Made by a program: the position numbers and the translations under genes | Shown here: in pieces, positions 51,038 through 59,011 of the stretch | Layout of the letters: each line of letters starts with the position of its first letter | Numbering within the stretch: position 1 is the stretch's first letter | Source of the DNA: Bacteroidaceae bacterium | Lineage (GTDB): Bacteria; Bacteroidota; Bacteroidia; Bacteroidales; Bacteroidaceae | Direction of reading: 5' to 3' | Assembly (NCBI GenBank): GCA_017541265.1 | Contig: JAFXZK010000022.1 | Span: 1-64,000 of the forward strand | DNA: 64,000 nucleotides | The notes under the pieces: model-generated | Database searches by the model: none | What the model was told of the DNA's origin: nothing | The model's input: only the letters and a program-made list of their open reading frames with translations

Positions 51038-52939
51038 CTATCTGTTCATCATTACCAGCAGGACGTTGATGTCGGAGGGGCTGACGCCGGGGATTCGGCT
51101 GGCCTGTGCCATTGTCTCGGGGTCAATGCGAGAGAGCTTCTGACGGGCTTCCGTGCTGAGCGATTTGATGTCCTCGTAGTGGAACCGTCCCTTGATGCGG
51201 AGGTCTTCGAGGCGTTGAATCTTGGCGGCAATCTCTTTTTCGCGACGGATGTAGCCGCTGTACTTCATGCGCACTTCTGCCGCCTCAATGATTTCCTCGC
51301 GACGGTCGGGTAGGGCGTTCAGTTTGTCGTTCAAGGCGGGGATGAGCGGAGCGAGGTTCGACAATGTCAGTCCCGGTCGCATGATGAGGTCGATGAGTTT
51401 GCAGCCGCGCTGTAGTTCCTCGCTGCCCAACGCGCGTAAGCCTTCATTGATAAGCGCGGCTTTGACGCTGAAGTTGTTGCAGAAGTCCTCTATCTCGCTG
51501 ATTGCCTGCTTCTTGGAGAGCCAGTGGTCGTAACGTTCGCGACTTGCCAGCCCTATCGAATAGCTGCGTTCCGTGAGGCGGGCATCCGCGTCATCCTGGC
51601 GAAGCAGGATGCGGTATTCGGCCCGAGACGTGAACATTCTGTAAGGCTCATCCACGCCCTTCGTCACGAGGTCGTCAATCAAGACACCAATATAGGACTC
51701 GTCCCTGCGCATCACGAACGGCTCTTGTCCGCCGATTTTGCGTGCCGCGTTCACACCTGCCACCAGTCCCTGGCCCGCAGCCTCCTCGTAGCCCGTCGTG
51801 CCGTTCACTTGTCCGGCGAGGAAGAGACCGTCCACCTTCTTCGACTCCAGCGAGTGACGAAGCTCCGTAGGGTCAAAGTAGTCATATTCAATGGCATAGC
51901 CCGGACGGTAGATTTGCAGGTTGCGGAAAGCGGGAATGAGTTTCAAGGCCTCAATCTGAGCGTCAATGGGGAGCGAACTCGAAAAGCCGTTCAGGTAAAG
52001 CTCCTGTGTCGAACTGCCTTCTGGCTCCAGAAAGAGTTGATGCTCAGTCCTTTCGGCAAAAGTAACGAGCTTCGTCTCGATGCTCGGACAGTAACGCGGC
52101 CCGATGCTCTGAATCTGTCCGTTGTAGAGCGGAGAATCGGGTAGGGCGGCGCGCAAACGCTCGTGTACCGCCTCGTTCGTATAGGTAATCCAGCAGGGGA
52201 GTTGTGGCAACAGACGCGGCTCACCCATATACGAGAACTTGTGGAAGTCGCTCTCTCCGTCCTGCCTTTGCATCAAAGAGAAGTCCACAGAACGCCCGTC
52301 GATACGAACAGGCGTGCCTGTCTTCATCCTGCCTACAGTAATGCCGCAGGCCGCGATACTCTCCGAGAGGTGGAGGCTCGGCAGCTCAGCACATCTTCCG
52401 CCAGGAATCTTGGTGCGACCGATGTGCATCAAGCCGTTGAGGAACGTGCCTGCCGTGATAATTACGCAGGGAGCGTTGAACAACACACCCTGTAAAGTTC
52501 GCAAACCAGACACGTGTAGTTTGGCATTTAGGCACGTTGTGTTGGGCGTCTCTTCTGTGAGCAGTTCCACTACCTGGTCTTGCCAAATGGAAAGATTCTG
52601 TGTGTTCTCGAGAATCTCGCGCCACTTCCAGATGAACTTACCCCTGTCGCATTGGGCGCGAGGGCTCCACATGGCCGGTCCCTTCGAGCGGTTCAGCATA
52701 CGGAACTGAATGGCAGTCGCGTCCGTCACCTCGCCCGTGTGACCGCCCAAGGCATCAATCTCGCGGACAATCTGCCCTTTGGCAATGCCGCCGATGGCTG
52801 GGTTGCACGACATTTGGGCGATTTTGTTCATGTCCATCGTAATGAGACACGTCTTCGCGCCCAGCTTCGCGGCAGCCGTCGCCGCCTCGCATCCCGCATG
52901 GCCCGCACCGACGACTACGACATCATATTTGAACTCCAT
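51038..52939 (-). CDS. mnmG: tRNA uridine 5-carboxymethylaminomethyl modification enzyme MnmG
   Basis: 633 residues. With MnmE it modifies the wobble uridine of several tRNAs using FAD. The dinucleotide-binding motif is VVVGAGHAGCEAATAAAKLG. Other landmarks are NPAIGGIAKGQIVREIDALGG and the C-terminal ASRIPGVSPSDINVLL region. Residues ~130-147 (EETPNTTCLNAKLHVSG) are encoded by one 22-bp unit and neighbouring repeat sequence, where relatives have a short turn before the conserved AGTFLNGLMHIG strand. The gene heads the mnmG-apt-uvrC-dtd series. Confidence 0.97.
   Translation of the reverse strand: MEFKYDVVVVGAGHAGCEAATAAAKLGAKTCLITMDMNKIAQMSCNPAIGGIAKGQIVREIDALGGHTGEVTDATAIQFRMLNRSKGPAMWSPRAQCDRGKFIWKWREILENTQNLSIWQDQVVELLTEETPNTTCLNAKLHVSGLRTLQGVLFNAPCVIITAGTFLNGLMHIGRTKIPGGRCAELPSLHLSESIAACGITVGRMKTGTPVRIDGRSVDFSLMQRQDGESDFHKFSYMGEPRLLPQLPCWITYTNEAVHERLRAALPDSPLYNGQIQSIGPRYCPSIETKLVTFAERTEHQLFLEPEGSSTQELYLNGFSSSLPIDAQIEALKLIPAFRNLQIYRPGYAIEYDYFDPTELRHSLESKKVDGLFLAGQVNGTTGYEEAAGQGLVAGVNAARKIGGQEPFVMRRDESYIGVLIDDLVTKGVDEPYRMFTSRAEYRILLRQDDADARLTERSYSIGLASRERYDHWLSKKQAISEIEDFCNNFSVKAALINEGLRALGSEELQRGCKLIDLIMRPGLTLSNLAPLIPALNDKLNALPDRREEIIEAAEVRMKYSGYIRREKEIAAKIQRLEDLRIKGRFHYEDIKSLSTEARQKLSRIDPETMAQASRIPGVSPSDINVLLVMMNR
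52526..52547. repeat. Single in-frame 22-bp unit inside mnmG
   Basis: ATTTAGGCACGTTGTGTTGG plus GC matches the unit in polA (AATTAGGCGTGTTGTGTTGG) at most positions and the array at 50349-50459 in its first half. It is translated as part of a short insertion. Confidence 0.7.
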
Positions 52940-52952
52940 CTGTTTTTCTTTA

Positions 52953-53108
52953 TGGGGAGTTATAATGAGAAGTTATGATGGGGAGTTAAAATAAGGAGTT
53001 ATGATGGGCCGATAGCTTTGGCGGCAGCCTTTAGTCGAAAAGGGTAACGGCTCATCATAACTCCCCTTCATAACTCCTCACTTTAACTCCTGTTCATAAC
53101 TTCCAACT
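52953..53108. repeat. Large inverted repeat of 13-bp units upstream of mnmG and frdC
   Basis: The left arm (52953-53007) repeats GGAGTTATGATGG-like units four times. The right arm (53052-53106) carries CATCATAACTCCCC, CATAACTCC and TTTAACTCC in inverse order. The ~45-base centre shows no obvious repeat. It lies between the divergent starts of mnmG and frdC. Confidence 0.88.
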
Positions 53109-53159
53109 CTTAAATCAAGTACAAAAGTAGGCAAATTCCGCAACATTTCCTCGAAAAAG

Positions 53160-53190
53160 TTGCACATTTAACCTTTTTTGTGTACTTTTG
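53160..53190 (+). promoter_or_regulatory. Promoter of the fumarate reductase operon
   Basis: TTG at 53160-53162, a 20-bp spacer and TACTTTTG at 53183-53190, followed by an untranslated leader of about 70 nt before frdC. It fits the Bacteroidetes consensus well. Confidence 0.75.
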
Positions 53191-53265
53191 CCTTCGTTAT
53201 ATACTTAAATTAAGGTACACGCGCACATAAACCAACACTAAATCATAACTTAATTCATTATTTCT

Positions 53266-53961
53266 ATGTGGTTAATTAATTCATCAATCGGCAGGAAAGT
53301 AGTGATGTCCGTGACCGGCATTGCACTTGTCCTGTTCCTGACGTTCCATGCGTCAATGAATGTTGTGGCACTCATCAGCGAGGAAGGCTACAACTGGATT
53401 TGTGAGATGCTGGGAGCTAACTGGTATGCCGTAGCGGCGACCGTTGGTCTGGCAGGCCTTGTGGCCATTCACTTCATCTATGCTTTCTGGCTGACAATCC
53501 AGAACCGGAAGGCACGCGGCAACAACCGTTACGAGGTGACCGACAAGCCCGAAAAGGTAGAGTGGGCGAGTCAGAACATGCTGGCGCTCGGCATTATTAT
53601 TTGCCTGGGTCTGTGCCTGCACCTCTACAACTTCTGGTGGCACATGATGGCCGCCGAGCTGATGGAAGGCGAGTATGCCTACAAAGCTGCCGACGGCGTG
53701 TTCTGGATCAAGAAGACCTTCGGCTGTCCCGTCTATGCAGGCTTGTATCTTGTATGGCTTGCAGCACTGTGGTTCCACCTGACACACGGCATCTGGAGCG
53801 CTCTGCAGACAATGGGTTGGAGCGGCAAGGTGTGGTTCCAGCGCTGGCGCTGCATCGGCAACATCTACGCAACCATCGTTGTGCTCATGTTCGCTGCCGT
53901 AGTTATTGTGTTTGCAATCCAGAACTTCAGCCCCTGTTGCAGCGGCAGTTGTGGTGCTTAA
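53266..53961 (+). CDS. frdC: Fumarate reductase / succinate dehydrogenase cytochrome b subunit
   Basis: 231 residues with five predicted membrane helices. It anchors the FrdA/FrdB enzyme and carries heme b, passing electrons from menaquinol to fumarate. Histidines suitable as heme ligands are seen in FLTFHASMN, LVAIHFIYAF, LCLHLYNFWWHMM and WFHLTHGIWSA. The fused single-subunit type B or C anchor is usual in Bacteroidetes. It begins the operon frdC-frdA-(four-helix gene)-frdB. Confidence 0.93.
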   Translation: MWLINSSIGRKVVMSVTGIALVLFLTFHASMNVVALISEEGYNWICEMLGANWYAVAATVGLAGLVAIHFIYAFWLTIQNRKARGNNRYEVTDKPEKVEWASQNMLALGIIICLGLCLHLYNFWWHMMAAELMEGEYAYKAADGVFWIKKTFGCPVYAGLYLVWLAALWFHLTHGIWSALQTMGWSGKVWFQRWRCIGNIYATIVVLMFAAVVIVFAIQNFSPCCSGSCGA

Positions 53962-53999
53962 TCGTCAAATTGTGAAATTGTTAAATAGTCAATAAGATT

Positions 54000-55982
54000 A
54001 TGGCAAAAGTATTAGATTCTAAGATTCCCGCAGGTCCAGTGCCTGAGAAGTGGAAAGAATATAAAGCTCACCAGCGTCTGGTGAACCCGAAGAACAAGCT
54101 GAAGCTCGACGTTATTGTTGTCGGCACAGGTCTTGCTGGTGCAAGTGCAGCCGCTTCTCTCGCAGAGATGGGCTTCAATGTGTATAACTTCTGCATCCAG
54201 GACTCGCCCCGCCGCGCTCACTCTATCGCAGCTCAGGGCGGTATCAATGCAGCCAAGAACTATCAGAACGACGGCGACTCCGTCTATCGTCTCTTCTATG
54301 ATACGGTAAAGGGCGGTGACTATCGTGCTCGCGAAGCTAATGTTTATCGTCTGGCAGAAGTATCGAACAACATTATCGACCAGTGCGTGGCTCAAGGCGT
54401 TCCCTTTGCCCGCGAGTATGGCGGCATGTTGGCAAACCGTTCATTCGGTGGCGCTCAGGTGAGCCGTACCTTCTATGCTAAGGGGCAGACAGGTCAGCAG
54501 TTGCTGCTTGGCGCTTATTCTTCTTTGAGCAAGGAAGTTCAAAGAGGCAAGGTGAAGCTGTTTACCCGTTATGAGATGGAGGATGTTGTGATTGTTGACG
54601 GTCGTGCTCGCGGCATTATCGCCAAGAACCTTGTGACCGGCAAGCTGGAACGCTTCAGCGCAAATGCAGTCGTAATCGCTACTGGCGGCTATGGCAATAC
54701 CTACTTCCTTTCAACCAACGCAATGGGTTGTAACTGCACAGCAGCCGTTCAGTGCTACCGTAAGGGTGCAATGATGGCTAATCCTTCTTACGTTCAGATT
54801 CACCCGACTTGTATTCCTGTGCATGGTGACAAGCAGTCGAAGCTCACCTTGATGTCCGAGTCGCTGCGTAACGACGGCCGTATCTGGGTTCCAAAGAAGC
54901 TTGAGGACGCAAAGGCACTCCAGGCTGGTACGAAGCAGGGCTATGAGATTCCCGAGGAAGACCGCGACTATTACCTCGAGCGCCGCTATCCCGCCTTCGG
55001 TAACCTCGTTCCTCGTGACGTTGCCAGCCGTGCTGCAAAGGAAAGGTGCGACAAGGGCTTCGGCGTGAACAACACAGGTCTTGCCGTGTTCCTCGACTTC
55101 TCAGAGAGTATCCAGCGTCTCGGTATCGACGAGATTCGTCAGCGTTACGGCAACCTCTTCGATATGTACGAAGAGATTACGGACGTCAATCCGGGCGAGA
55201 AGGCTTGCACGAAGAACGGCGTGGATTACTACTATCCCATGATGATCTTCCCCGCCATCCACTACACAATGGGCGGCGTTTGGGTTGACTATGAGTTGCA
55301 GACCACTATTCCTGGCCTCTTCGCAATCGGCGAGTGCAACTTCTCCGACCACGGAGCCAACCGCCTCGGTGCTTCTGCTCTCATGCAGGGCTTGGCCGAC
55401 GGTTACTTCGTACTGCCTTACACCATCCAGAACTACCTTGCAGACCAAGCCATCTGGCCGCGTCTCTCCACCGATATGCCTGAGTTCGCAGAGACGGAGA
55501 AGGCTGTTGAGAAGGAGATTGACCGCCTGATGAACATCAAGGGCAAGCGTTCTGTTGACTCCATCCACAAGGAGCTTGGCCACATTATGTGGGAGCACGT
55601 CGGTATGGGGCGCACGAAGGAAGGCTTGGAGGAAGGCTTGAAGCTCTTGAAGGAGCTTCGCAAGGAGTTCGACACCAACCTCTTCATTCCTGGTTCGAAG
55701 GAAGGCTTGAACGTCGAACTTGACAAGGCCATCCATCTGCGCGACTTCATCCTCATGGGTGAGCTTGTGGCTTACGATGCTTTGCACCGTGAAGAGAGCT
55801 GCGGCGGCCACTTCCGCGAGGAGCATCAGACAGAGGAAGGCGAAGCAAAGCGCGACGACGAGAACTTCTTCTACGTTGGCTGCTGGGACTACCAAGGCAG
55901 CGACGACAAGGCTCCCGAGCTCATCAAAGAGCCCCTCAACTATGAGATAATTAAAGTACAAACCCGCAATTACAAAAATTAG
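54000..55982 (+). CDS. frdA: Fumarate reductase / succinate dehydrogenase flavoprotein subunit
   Basis: 660 residues. It carries covalently bound FAD and reduces fumarate to succinate during anaerobic growth, the likely direction here. The FAD-binding motif is [19 protein letters not shown]; the flavin-linking histidine is in [17 protein letters not shown]. Active-site lines include QIHPTCIP and [16 protein letters not shown]. Downstream of its stop the operon is interrupted by 524 bp with a tandem 8-bp repeat and a four-helix-bundle gene before frdB. Confidence 0.97.
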   Translation: MAKVLDSKIPAGPVPEKWKEYKAHQRLVNPKNKLKLDVIVVGTGLAGASAAASLAEMGFNVYNFCIQDSPRRAHSIAAQGGINAAKNYQNDGDSVYRLFYDTVKGGDYRAREANVYRLAEVSNNIIDQCVAQGVPFAREYGGMLANRSFGGAQVSRTFYAKGQTGQQLLLGAYSSLSKEVQRGKVKLFTRYEMEDVVIVDGRARGIIAKNLVTGKLERFSANAVVIATGGYGNTYFLSTNAMGCNCTAAVQCYRKGAMMANPSYVQIHPTCIPVHGDKQSKLTLMSESLRNDGRIWVPKKLEDAKALQAGTKQGYEIPEEDRDYYLERRYPAFGNLVPRDVASRAAKERCDKGFGVNNTGLAVFLDFSESIQRLGIDEIRQRYGNLFDMYEEITDVNPGEKACTKNGVDYYYPMMIFPAIHYTMGGVWVDYELQTTIPGLFAIGECNFSDHGANRLGASALMQGLADGYFVLPYTIQNYLADQAIWPRLSTDMPEFAETEKAVEKEIDRLMNIKGKRSVDSIHKELGHIMWEHVGMGRTKEGLEEGLKLLKELRKEFDTNLFIPGSKEGLNVELDKAIHLRDFILMGELVAYDALHREESCGGHFREEHQTEEGEAKRDDENFFYVGCWDYQGSDDKAPELIKEPLNYEIIKVQTRNYKN

Positions 55983-55983
55983 T

Positions 55984-56070
55984 TGACGAGTTGACGAGTT
56001 GACGAGTTAACAAGTTGTTTCACCTAAGAAGCTGACAAGTTAACAAGTTGACAAGTCGACAAGTTAAAAT
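55984..56070. repeat. 8-bp unit repeat, left boundary of the four-helix-bundle cassette
   Basis: GTTGACGA, GTTGACGA, GTTAACAA and similar units run directly from the frdA stop to about 56020, then again from 56031 to 56066 (GTTAACAA, GTTGACAA, GTCGACAA). Bases 55995-56016 are perfectly inverted at 56461-56482. Confidence 0.93.
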
Positions 56071-56108
56071 ATAATATATTACTAATTTAAGTAAACGAGC
56101 AAGGTCAA

Positions 56109-56462
56109 GTGAAAAGTCACAAGGATTTGATAGTATGGCAGAAAAGTATGGATCATGTTGCTGCAATATATGTGGCCACAAAAGCTTTTCCAAAAGAAGA
56201 ACTCTTTGGAATTGTTTCTCAGATGCGTCGTGCTGCCGTATCAATCCCTTCAAATATCGCCGAAGGCTATGGCCGGCTATATGACAAGGAAACCGTCAAA
56301 TTTCTAAGTAATGCACTTGGTTCAGCATCTGAATTGGAGACACAACTTATAATCTCAAAGGATCTTGGATATTTATTAATAGAGGATTTTCGGAAATTGA
56401 TAAACCAGATAGAGGAAATTATTAGGATGTTGTCTGCACTCATCAAGTCTGCAAACCAATAA
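56109..56462 (+). CDS. Four-helix-bundle protein (23S rRNA intervening-sequence type)
   Basis: 117 residues from a GTG start. The sequence [20 protein letters not shown] and the signature [12 protein letters not shown] identify the four-helix-bundle family first seen in open frames of 23S rRNA intervening sequences, structurally related to the Avd proteins of diversity-generating retroelements. Biochemical function in this family is largely unknown. It sits between frdA and frdB, genes that are normally adjacent. Its stop codon overlaps one arm of a 22-bp inverted repeat whose other arm directly follows the frdA stop. No reverse transcriptase or variable repeat is present. The arrangement suggests an inserted cassette. 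Confidence 0.93.
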   Translation: MKSHKDLIVWQKSMDHVAAIYVATKAFPKEELFGIVSQMRRAAVSIPSNIAEGYGRLYDKETVKFLSNALGSASELETQLIISKDLGYLLIEDFRKLINQIEEIIRMLSALIKSANQ

Positions 56463-56497
56463 CTTGTTAACTCGTCAACTCGTTTACTTGTCAACTT
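56461..56497. repeat. 8-bp unit repeat, right boundary of the four-helix-bundle cassette
   Basis: AACTTGTTAACTCGTCAACT then CGTTTACTTGTCAACTT is the inverse of the left boundary; 22 bp (56461-56482) match 55995-56016 without mismatch. It starts at the last bases of the four-helix gene and ends 9 bp before the frdB start codon. Confidence 0.95.
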
Positions 56498-56505
56498 ACA
56501 GAATC

Positions 56506-57264
56506 ATGGCAAAGAATATATCAGTAACGATAAAGTTCTGGAAGCAGAACGGTCCTAAGGACAAGGGTCACTTCGACACGCATGAGTTGAAGAACATTCC
56601 CGACGACACCTCGTTCCTCGAGGCGCTCGACATCATGAACGAGGAGCTTATAGGCGAGGGCAAAGAGCCTTTCGTGTTCGACCACGACTGCCGCGAAGGT
56701 ATCTGCGGCATGTGCTCGCTCTACATCAACGGCACACCTCATGGCAAGACAGAGCGCGGCGCCACAACCTGCCAGCTCTACATGCGTAAGTTCAAGGACG
56801 GCGAGACCATCACCGTGGAGCCTTGGCGCTCGGCAGGTTTCCCCGTTATCAAGGACTGCATGGTGGACCGCAACGCCTTCGACAAGATTATGCAGGCAGG
56901 CGGTTACACCACCGTTCGCACAGGTCAGGCTCAGGATGCTAACGCTATCCTCATCCCGAAGGAAGATGCCGACGAAGCAATGGATTGCGCCAGCTGCATC
57001 GGTTGCGGCGCTTGCGTGGCAGCCTGCAAGAACGGCTCAGCAATGCTCTTCGTCAGCTCGAAGGTGAGCCAGCTTGCCCTGCTTCCTCAGGGTAGGGTAG
57101 AGGCCGCCAAGCGTGCGAAGGCAATGGTAGCGAAGATGGACGAACTGGGCTTCGGCAACTGCACCAACACCCGTGCCTGCGAAGCTGTATGCCCCAAGTG
57201 CGAAACCATCTCGAACATCGCCCGCCTGAACCGCGAGTTCATCTGCGCAAAGCTCTCAGACTAA
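56506..57264 (+). CDS. frdB: Fumarate reductase / succinate dehydrogenase iron-sulfur subunit
   Basis: 252 residues from the ATG at 56506; a longer frame from 56464 runs through the repeat and is not conserved. It carries three iron-sulfur clusters linking the flavin to the quinone site. The 2Fe-2S ligands are in [17 protein letters not shown] and the later Cys in GATTCQLY. The other two clusters use [17 protein letters not shown] and [12 protein letters not shown]. The final operon gene is followed by a hairpin terminator. Confidence 0.96.
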   Translation: MAKNISVTIKFWKQNGPKDKGHFDTHELKNIPDDTSFLEALDIMNEELIGEGKEPFVFDHDCREGICGMCSLYINGTPHGKTERGATTCQLYMRKFKDGETITVEPWRSAGFPVIKDCMVDRNAFDKIMQAGGYTTVRTGQAQDANAILIPKEDADEAMDCASCIGCGACVAACKNGSAMLFVSSKVSQLALLPQGRVEAAKRAKAMVAKMDELGFGNCTNTRACEAVCPKCETISNIARLNREFICAKLSD

Positions 57265-57278
57265 CGTCGTCAAGATAG

Positions 57279-57316
57279 ATGGGGCTTTGAGGCATACTCT
57301 GTCCTCATAGCCCCAT
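57279..57316 (+). terminator. Terminator hairpin of the fumarate reductase operon
   Basis: ATGGGGCT (57279-57286) pairs with AGCCCCAT (57309-57316), with an inner TGAGG/CCTCA stem, followed by TATATTTAT. It lies 15 bp after the frdB stop. Confidence 0.75.
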
Positions 57317-57345
57317 TATATTTATAAGGTATAAAGGATAGGATT

Positions 57346-57624
57346 ATGAGTACACAAGCATTGACAGGACTACGCGACTATCTGACTGGCACGCTGTCTG
57401 CCAGCGACATGAACTGGCTGGCTGCCGAGCTGACAAAGTTCACCAAGAAAGACGAGTTCCCTTTGAAACGCTACACAAAGGAGGAAATCAATGCCATGCT
57501 GGATGAAGCAGAGGCAGACATCGCGGCAGGTAGAGAATATGACCACGAGGATGTAATGCGTGAGTGGGATGAGGAACTTGCCCGTATGGAGCAGGAAGAA
57601 CGCGAATATGCCGAAGCGGTATGA
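57346..57624 (+). CDS. Antitoxin-like small protein paired with a RelE/ParE toxin
   Basis: 92 residues, acidic, with a compact N-terminus and a helical C-terminal half (YTKEEINAMLDEAEADIAAG). It has no clear ribbon-helix-helix signature I can point to, so the family is not named. Its place directly before a RelE/ParE-type toxin gene, with a 4-bp ATGA overlap, and the acidic C-terminus fit an antitoxin that wraps the toxin and represses its own promoter. Both genes lie just behind the fumarate reductase terminator. Confidence 0.75.
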   Translation: MSTQALTGLRDYLTGTLSASDMNWLAAELTKFTKKDEFPLKRYTKEEINAMLDEAEADIAAGREYDHEDVMREWDEELARMEQEEREYAEAV

Positions 57625-57932
57625 AGGTAAAGTGGACAAAACACGCCAAGGGGCAACAAAAACAAATTGCAGACTATATTCGTACAGGCTTTGGCATCAG
57701 TAGCGCGAGAAAATTCAAGCAGGAGGTTGAAAGGACAACCAGTTTGCTTGGACTTCATCCCAATATGGGTTCTATCGACCCGCTGTACGCAGACCGTCCT
57801 ATTGCTTATCGCAGTATCATCGTCAGTGGTTTAAGCAAGCTGGTCTATCGTATAGATGATGATGCTATTCGTATTGTCGGCTTCTGGGATTGCCGTCAAG
57901 AGCCTCAAAGCCAAGCCGCACAGACAGAATAG
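57621..57932 (+). CDS. RelE/ParE-family toxin
   Basis: 103 residues. The line VKWTKHAKGQQKQIADYIRTGFG and the later RPIAYRSIIVSGLSKLVYRIDDDAIRIVGFWDCRQEP are typical of RelE/ParE toxins. The ARKFKQEVERTTSLLGLHPNMG helix fits ParE, which targets gyrase, better than RelE, which cuts mRNA on the ribosome, but sequence alone does not decide. Expression is coupled to the upstream antitoxin gene by overlap. Confidence 0.9.
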   Translation: MKVKWTKHAKGQQKQIADYIRTGFGISSARKFKQEVERTTSLLGLHPNMGSIDPLYADRPIAYRSIIVSGLSKLVYRIDDDAIRIVGFWDCRQEPQSQAAQTE

Positions 57933-58115
57933 AATGTAAATTACAATAATGTCAAACACTTAAATACGTTTTGCCAATGAAGTAAAAAGAACAGGAAGCG
58001 CAAACGGCTCATCAATGAGGCTCAGCCTCGCGGGGCCACAGATTACAATTAACTTAATTACTAACCAGCGTTTCTGTTCGATACTTATAAATAGATAGCA
58101 GAGCTTTTGCTCTTG
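57933..58115. other. Intergenic region after the toxin gene
   Basis: About 180 bp with no gene I can support. A short perfect hairpin GAGGCTCAGCCTC (58017-58029) is present, followed by CGCGGGGCC, and may stop transcription of the toxin pair, although no T run follows. Confidence 0.4.
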
Positions 58116-58278
58116 TTCTTTTGCACTCGAATACCGCCAAACATTCAGCCAACAAGAACAAGCCAGCGGAGGTTCACGCTTTCATGGGCGTGAATCAGTC
58201 GTGCTTGTTGTTGGGATGGTCACTTGGCGGTAACCAGAGTGCAGATAAGCATCGAATGGTTCCGCCTTTTTCTTTTTA
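58116..58278 (+). promoter_or_regulatory. Structured leader with mutually exclusive terminator (riboswitch- or attenuator-like)
   Basis: A promoter-like TTCTTTTG lies at 58116-58123, without a clear -33. Stem P1 is TACCGCCAA (58132-58140) with TTGGCGGTA (58224-58232), nine perfect pairs. P2 is CCAAC (58149-58153) with GTTGG (58210-58214) and AACAAGC (58157-58163) with GCTTGTT (58203-58209). P3 is TTCACGC (58173-58179) with GCGTGAA (58188-58194). The 3' strand of P1 can instead start a terminator: GGCGGTAACCA (58226-58236) with TGGTTCCGCC (58257-58266), followed by TTTTTCTTTTT. The lipoprotein ATG is at 58284. The stems are seen; the switch is inferred. Confidence 0.6.
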
Positions 58279-58283
58279 TCAAA

Positions 58284-58826
58284 ATGAAGAAGCTTTTATA
58301 CTTATTGTCAATGACAACATTGTGTTTCTGCATGACGGCCTGCGGAGGCGACGACGAAGACAATGGTGCTGTCGTTCCTCCTTCTTCAAACGGTGGCACG
58401 CAGCAAACACTACCAGATCCCGAAGGAACAGTGACAGCAAGAATCACAAATGACGGAGTTCCGGAGAATGGAATTAATTTAGAAGGAAAGGCGTTTGTAT
58501 ATATGGATAAGGTGAATAACTTCTGTATCAAAAGTGGATATAATTCTATAGTGTCTGCCTCTATCACTAATTTAGGAAAAGTAGCAGGCTTGGCTGCAAT
58601 CATAAACGTGCCAACAGAAGGATATGCTGATAAAGTCTCAACTTCAGAAGGAGACGGTTTAATACTTAAATTAGGCCAGCAGTTCCCAACATTATATTCC
58701 GGGTCAAATTACTATGAGTATTATTACCGTATTTACATAGCAGAATATATTCGTGATGCTCTTGGCAACATCATCGGTGCTACCATCAAATATCAGACAG
58801 ACACAGACTGGGTGCAAAAGGAATAA
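58284..58826 (+). CDS. Lipoprotein resembling DUF5036 proteins
   Basis: 180 residues from the ATG at 58284; a longer frame to 58224 runs through the leader. The lipoprotein signal is clear (MKKLLYLLSMTTLCFCMTAC). It is followed by an acidic GGDDED stretch that fits surface export and a proline-rich linker with VPPSSNGGTQ and LPDPEGTV. The C-terminal domain of about 130 residues, with FVYMDKVNNFCIKSG and a tyrosine-rich strand SNYYEYYYRIYIAEY, resembles Bacteroides lipoproteins annotated as DUF5036, a recollection I cannot test here. Function unknown. It is a single-gene unit behind the structured leader and before an intrinsic terminator. Confidence 0.75.
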   Translation: MKKLLYLLSMTTLCFCMTACGGDDEDNGAVVPPSSNGGTQQTLPDPEGTVTARITNDGVPENGINLEGKAFVYMDKVNNFCIKSGYNSIVSASITNLGKVAGLAAIINVPTEGYADKVSTSEGDGLILKLGQQFPTLYSGSNYYEYYYRIYIAEYIRDALGNIIGATIKYQTDTDWVQKE

Positions 58827-58862
58827 TGCGAGGACATTTCTTTCGGTAGAAAGGACAAGGCT

Positions 58863-58897
58863 GCGGTGCGGGGGTATGAAACCCGTGCCGCTTTTTT
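58863..58897 (+). terminator. Intrinsic terminator of the lipoprotein gene
   Basis: GCGGTGCGGG (58863-58872) pairs with CCCGTGCCGC (58882-58891), with two wobble pairs, followed by six T residues. It is 37 bp after the stop. Confidence 0.88.
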
Positions 58898-58960
58898 GCT
58901 TTGATAATGAATAATTGTCCTTGCCCCAGCAGAGAAAAGTCAAACAAAAGTGGCTGTTTC

Positions 58961-58991
58961 TTTGTCACTATAAAAAGTTTTCGTAACTTTG
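58961..58991 (+). promoter_or_regulatory. Promoter of the phosphoribosyltransferase-like gene
   Basis: TTTG at 58961-58964, a 19-bp spacer and TAACTTTG at 58984-58991 match the Bacteroidetes consensus. It implies a leader of about 15 nt before the ATG at 59012 and decides that start over the frame beginning at 58901. Confidence 0.8.
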
Positions 58992-59011
58992 CAAGCGAAA
59001 GAGACGTTGCT

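Noticed and set aside
56109..56462. Diversity-generating retroelement accessory gene (avd)
   Set aside because: The fold family is related, but there is no reverse transcriptase and no template/variable repeat pair in the window.
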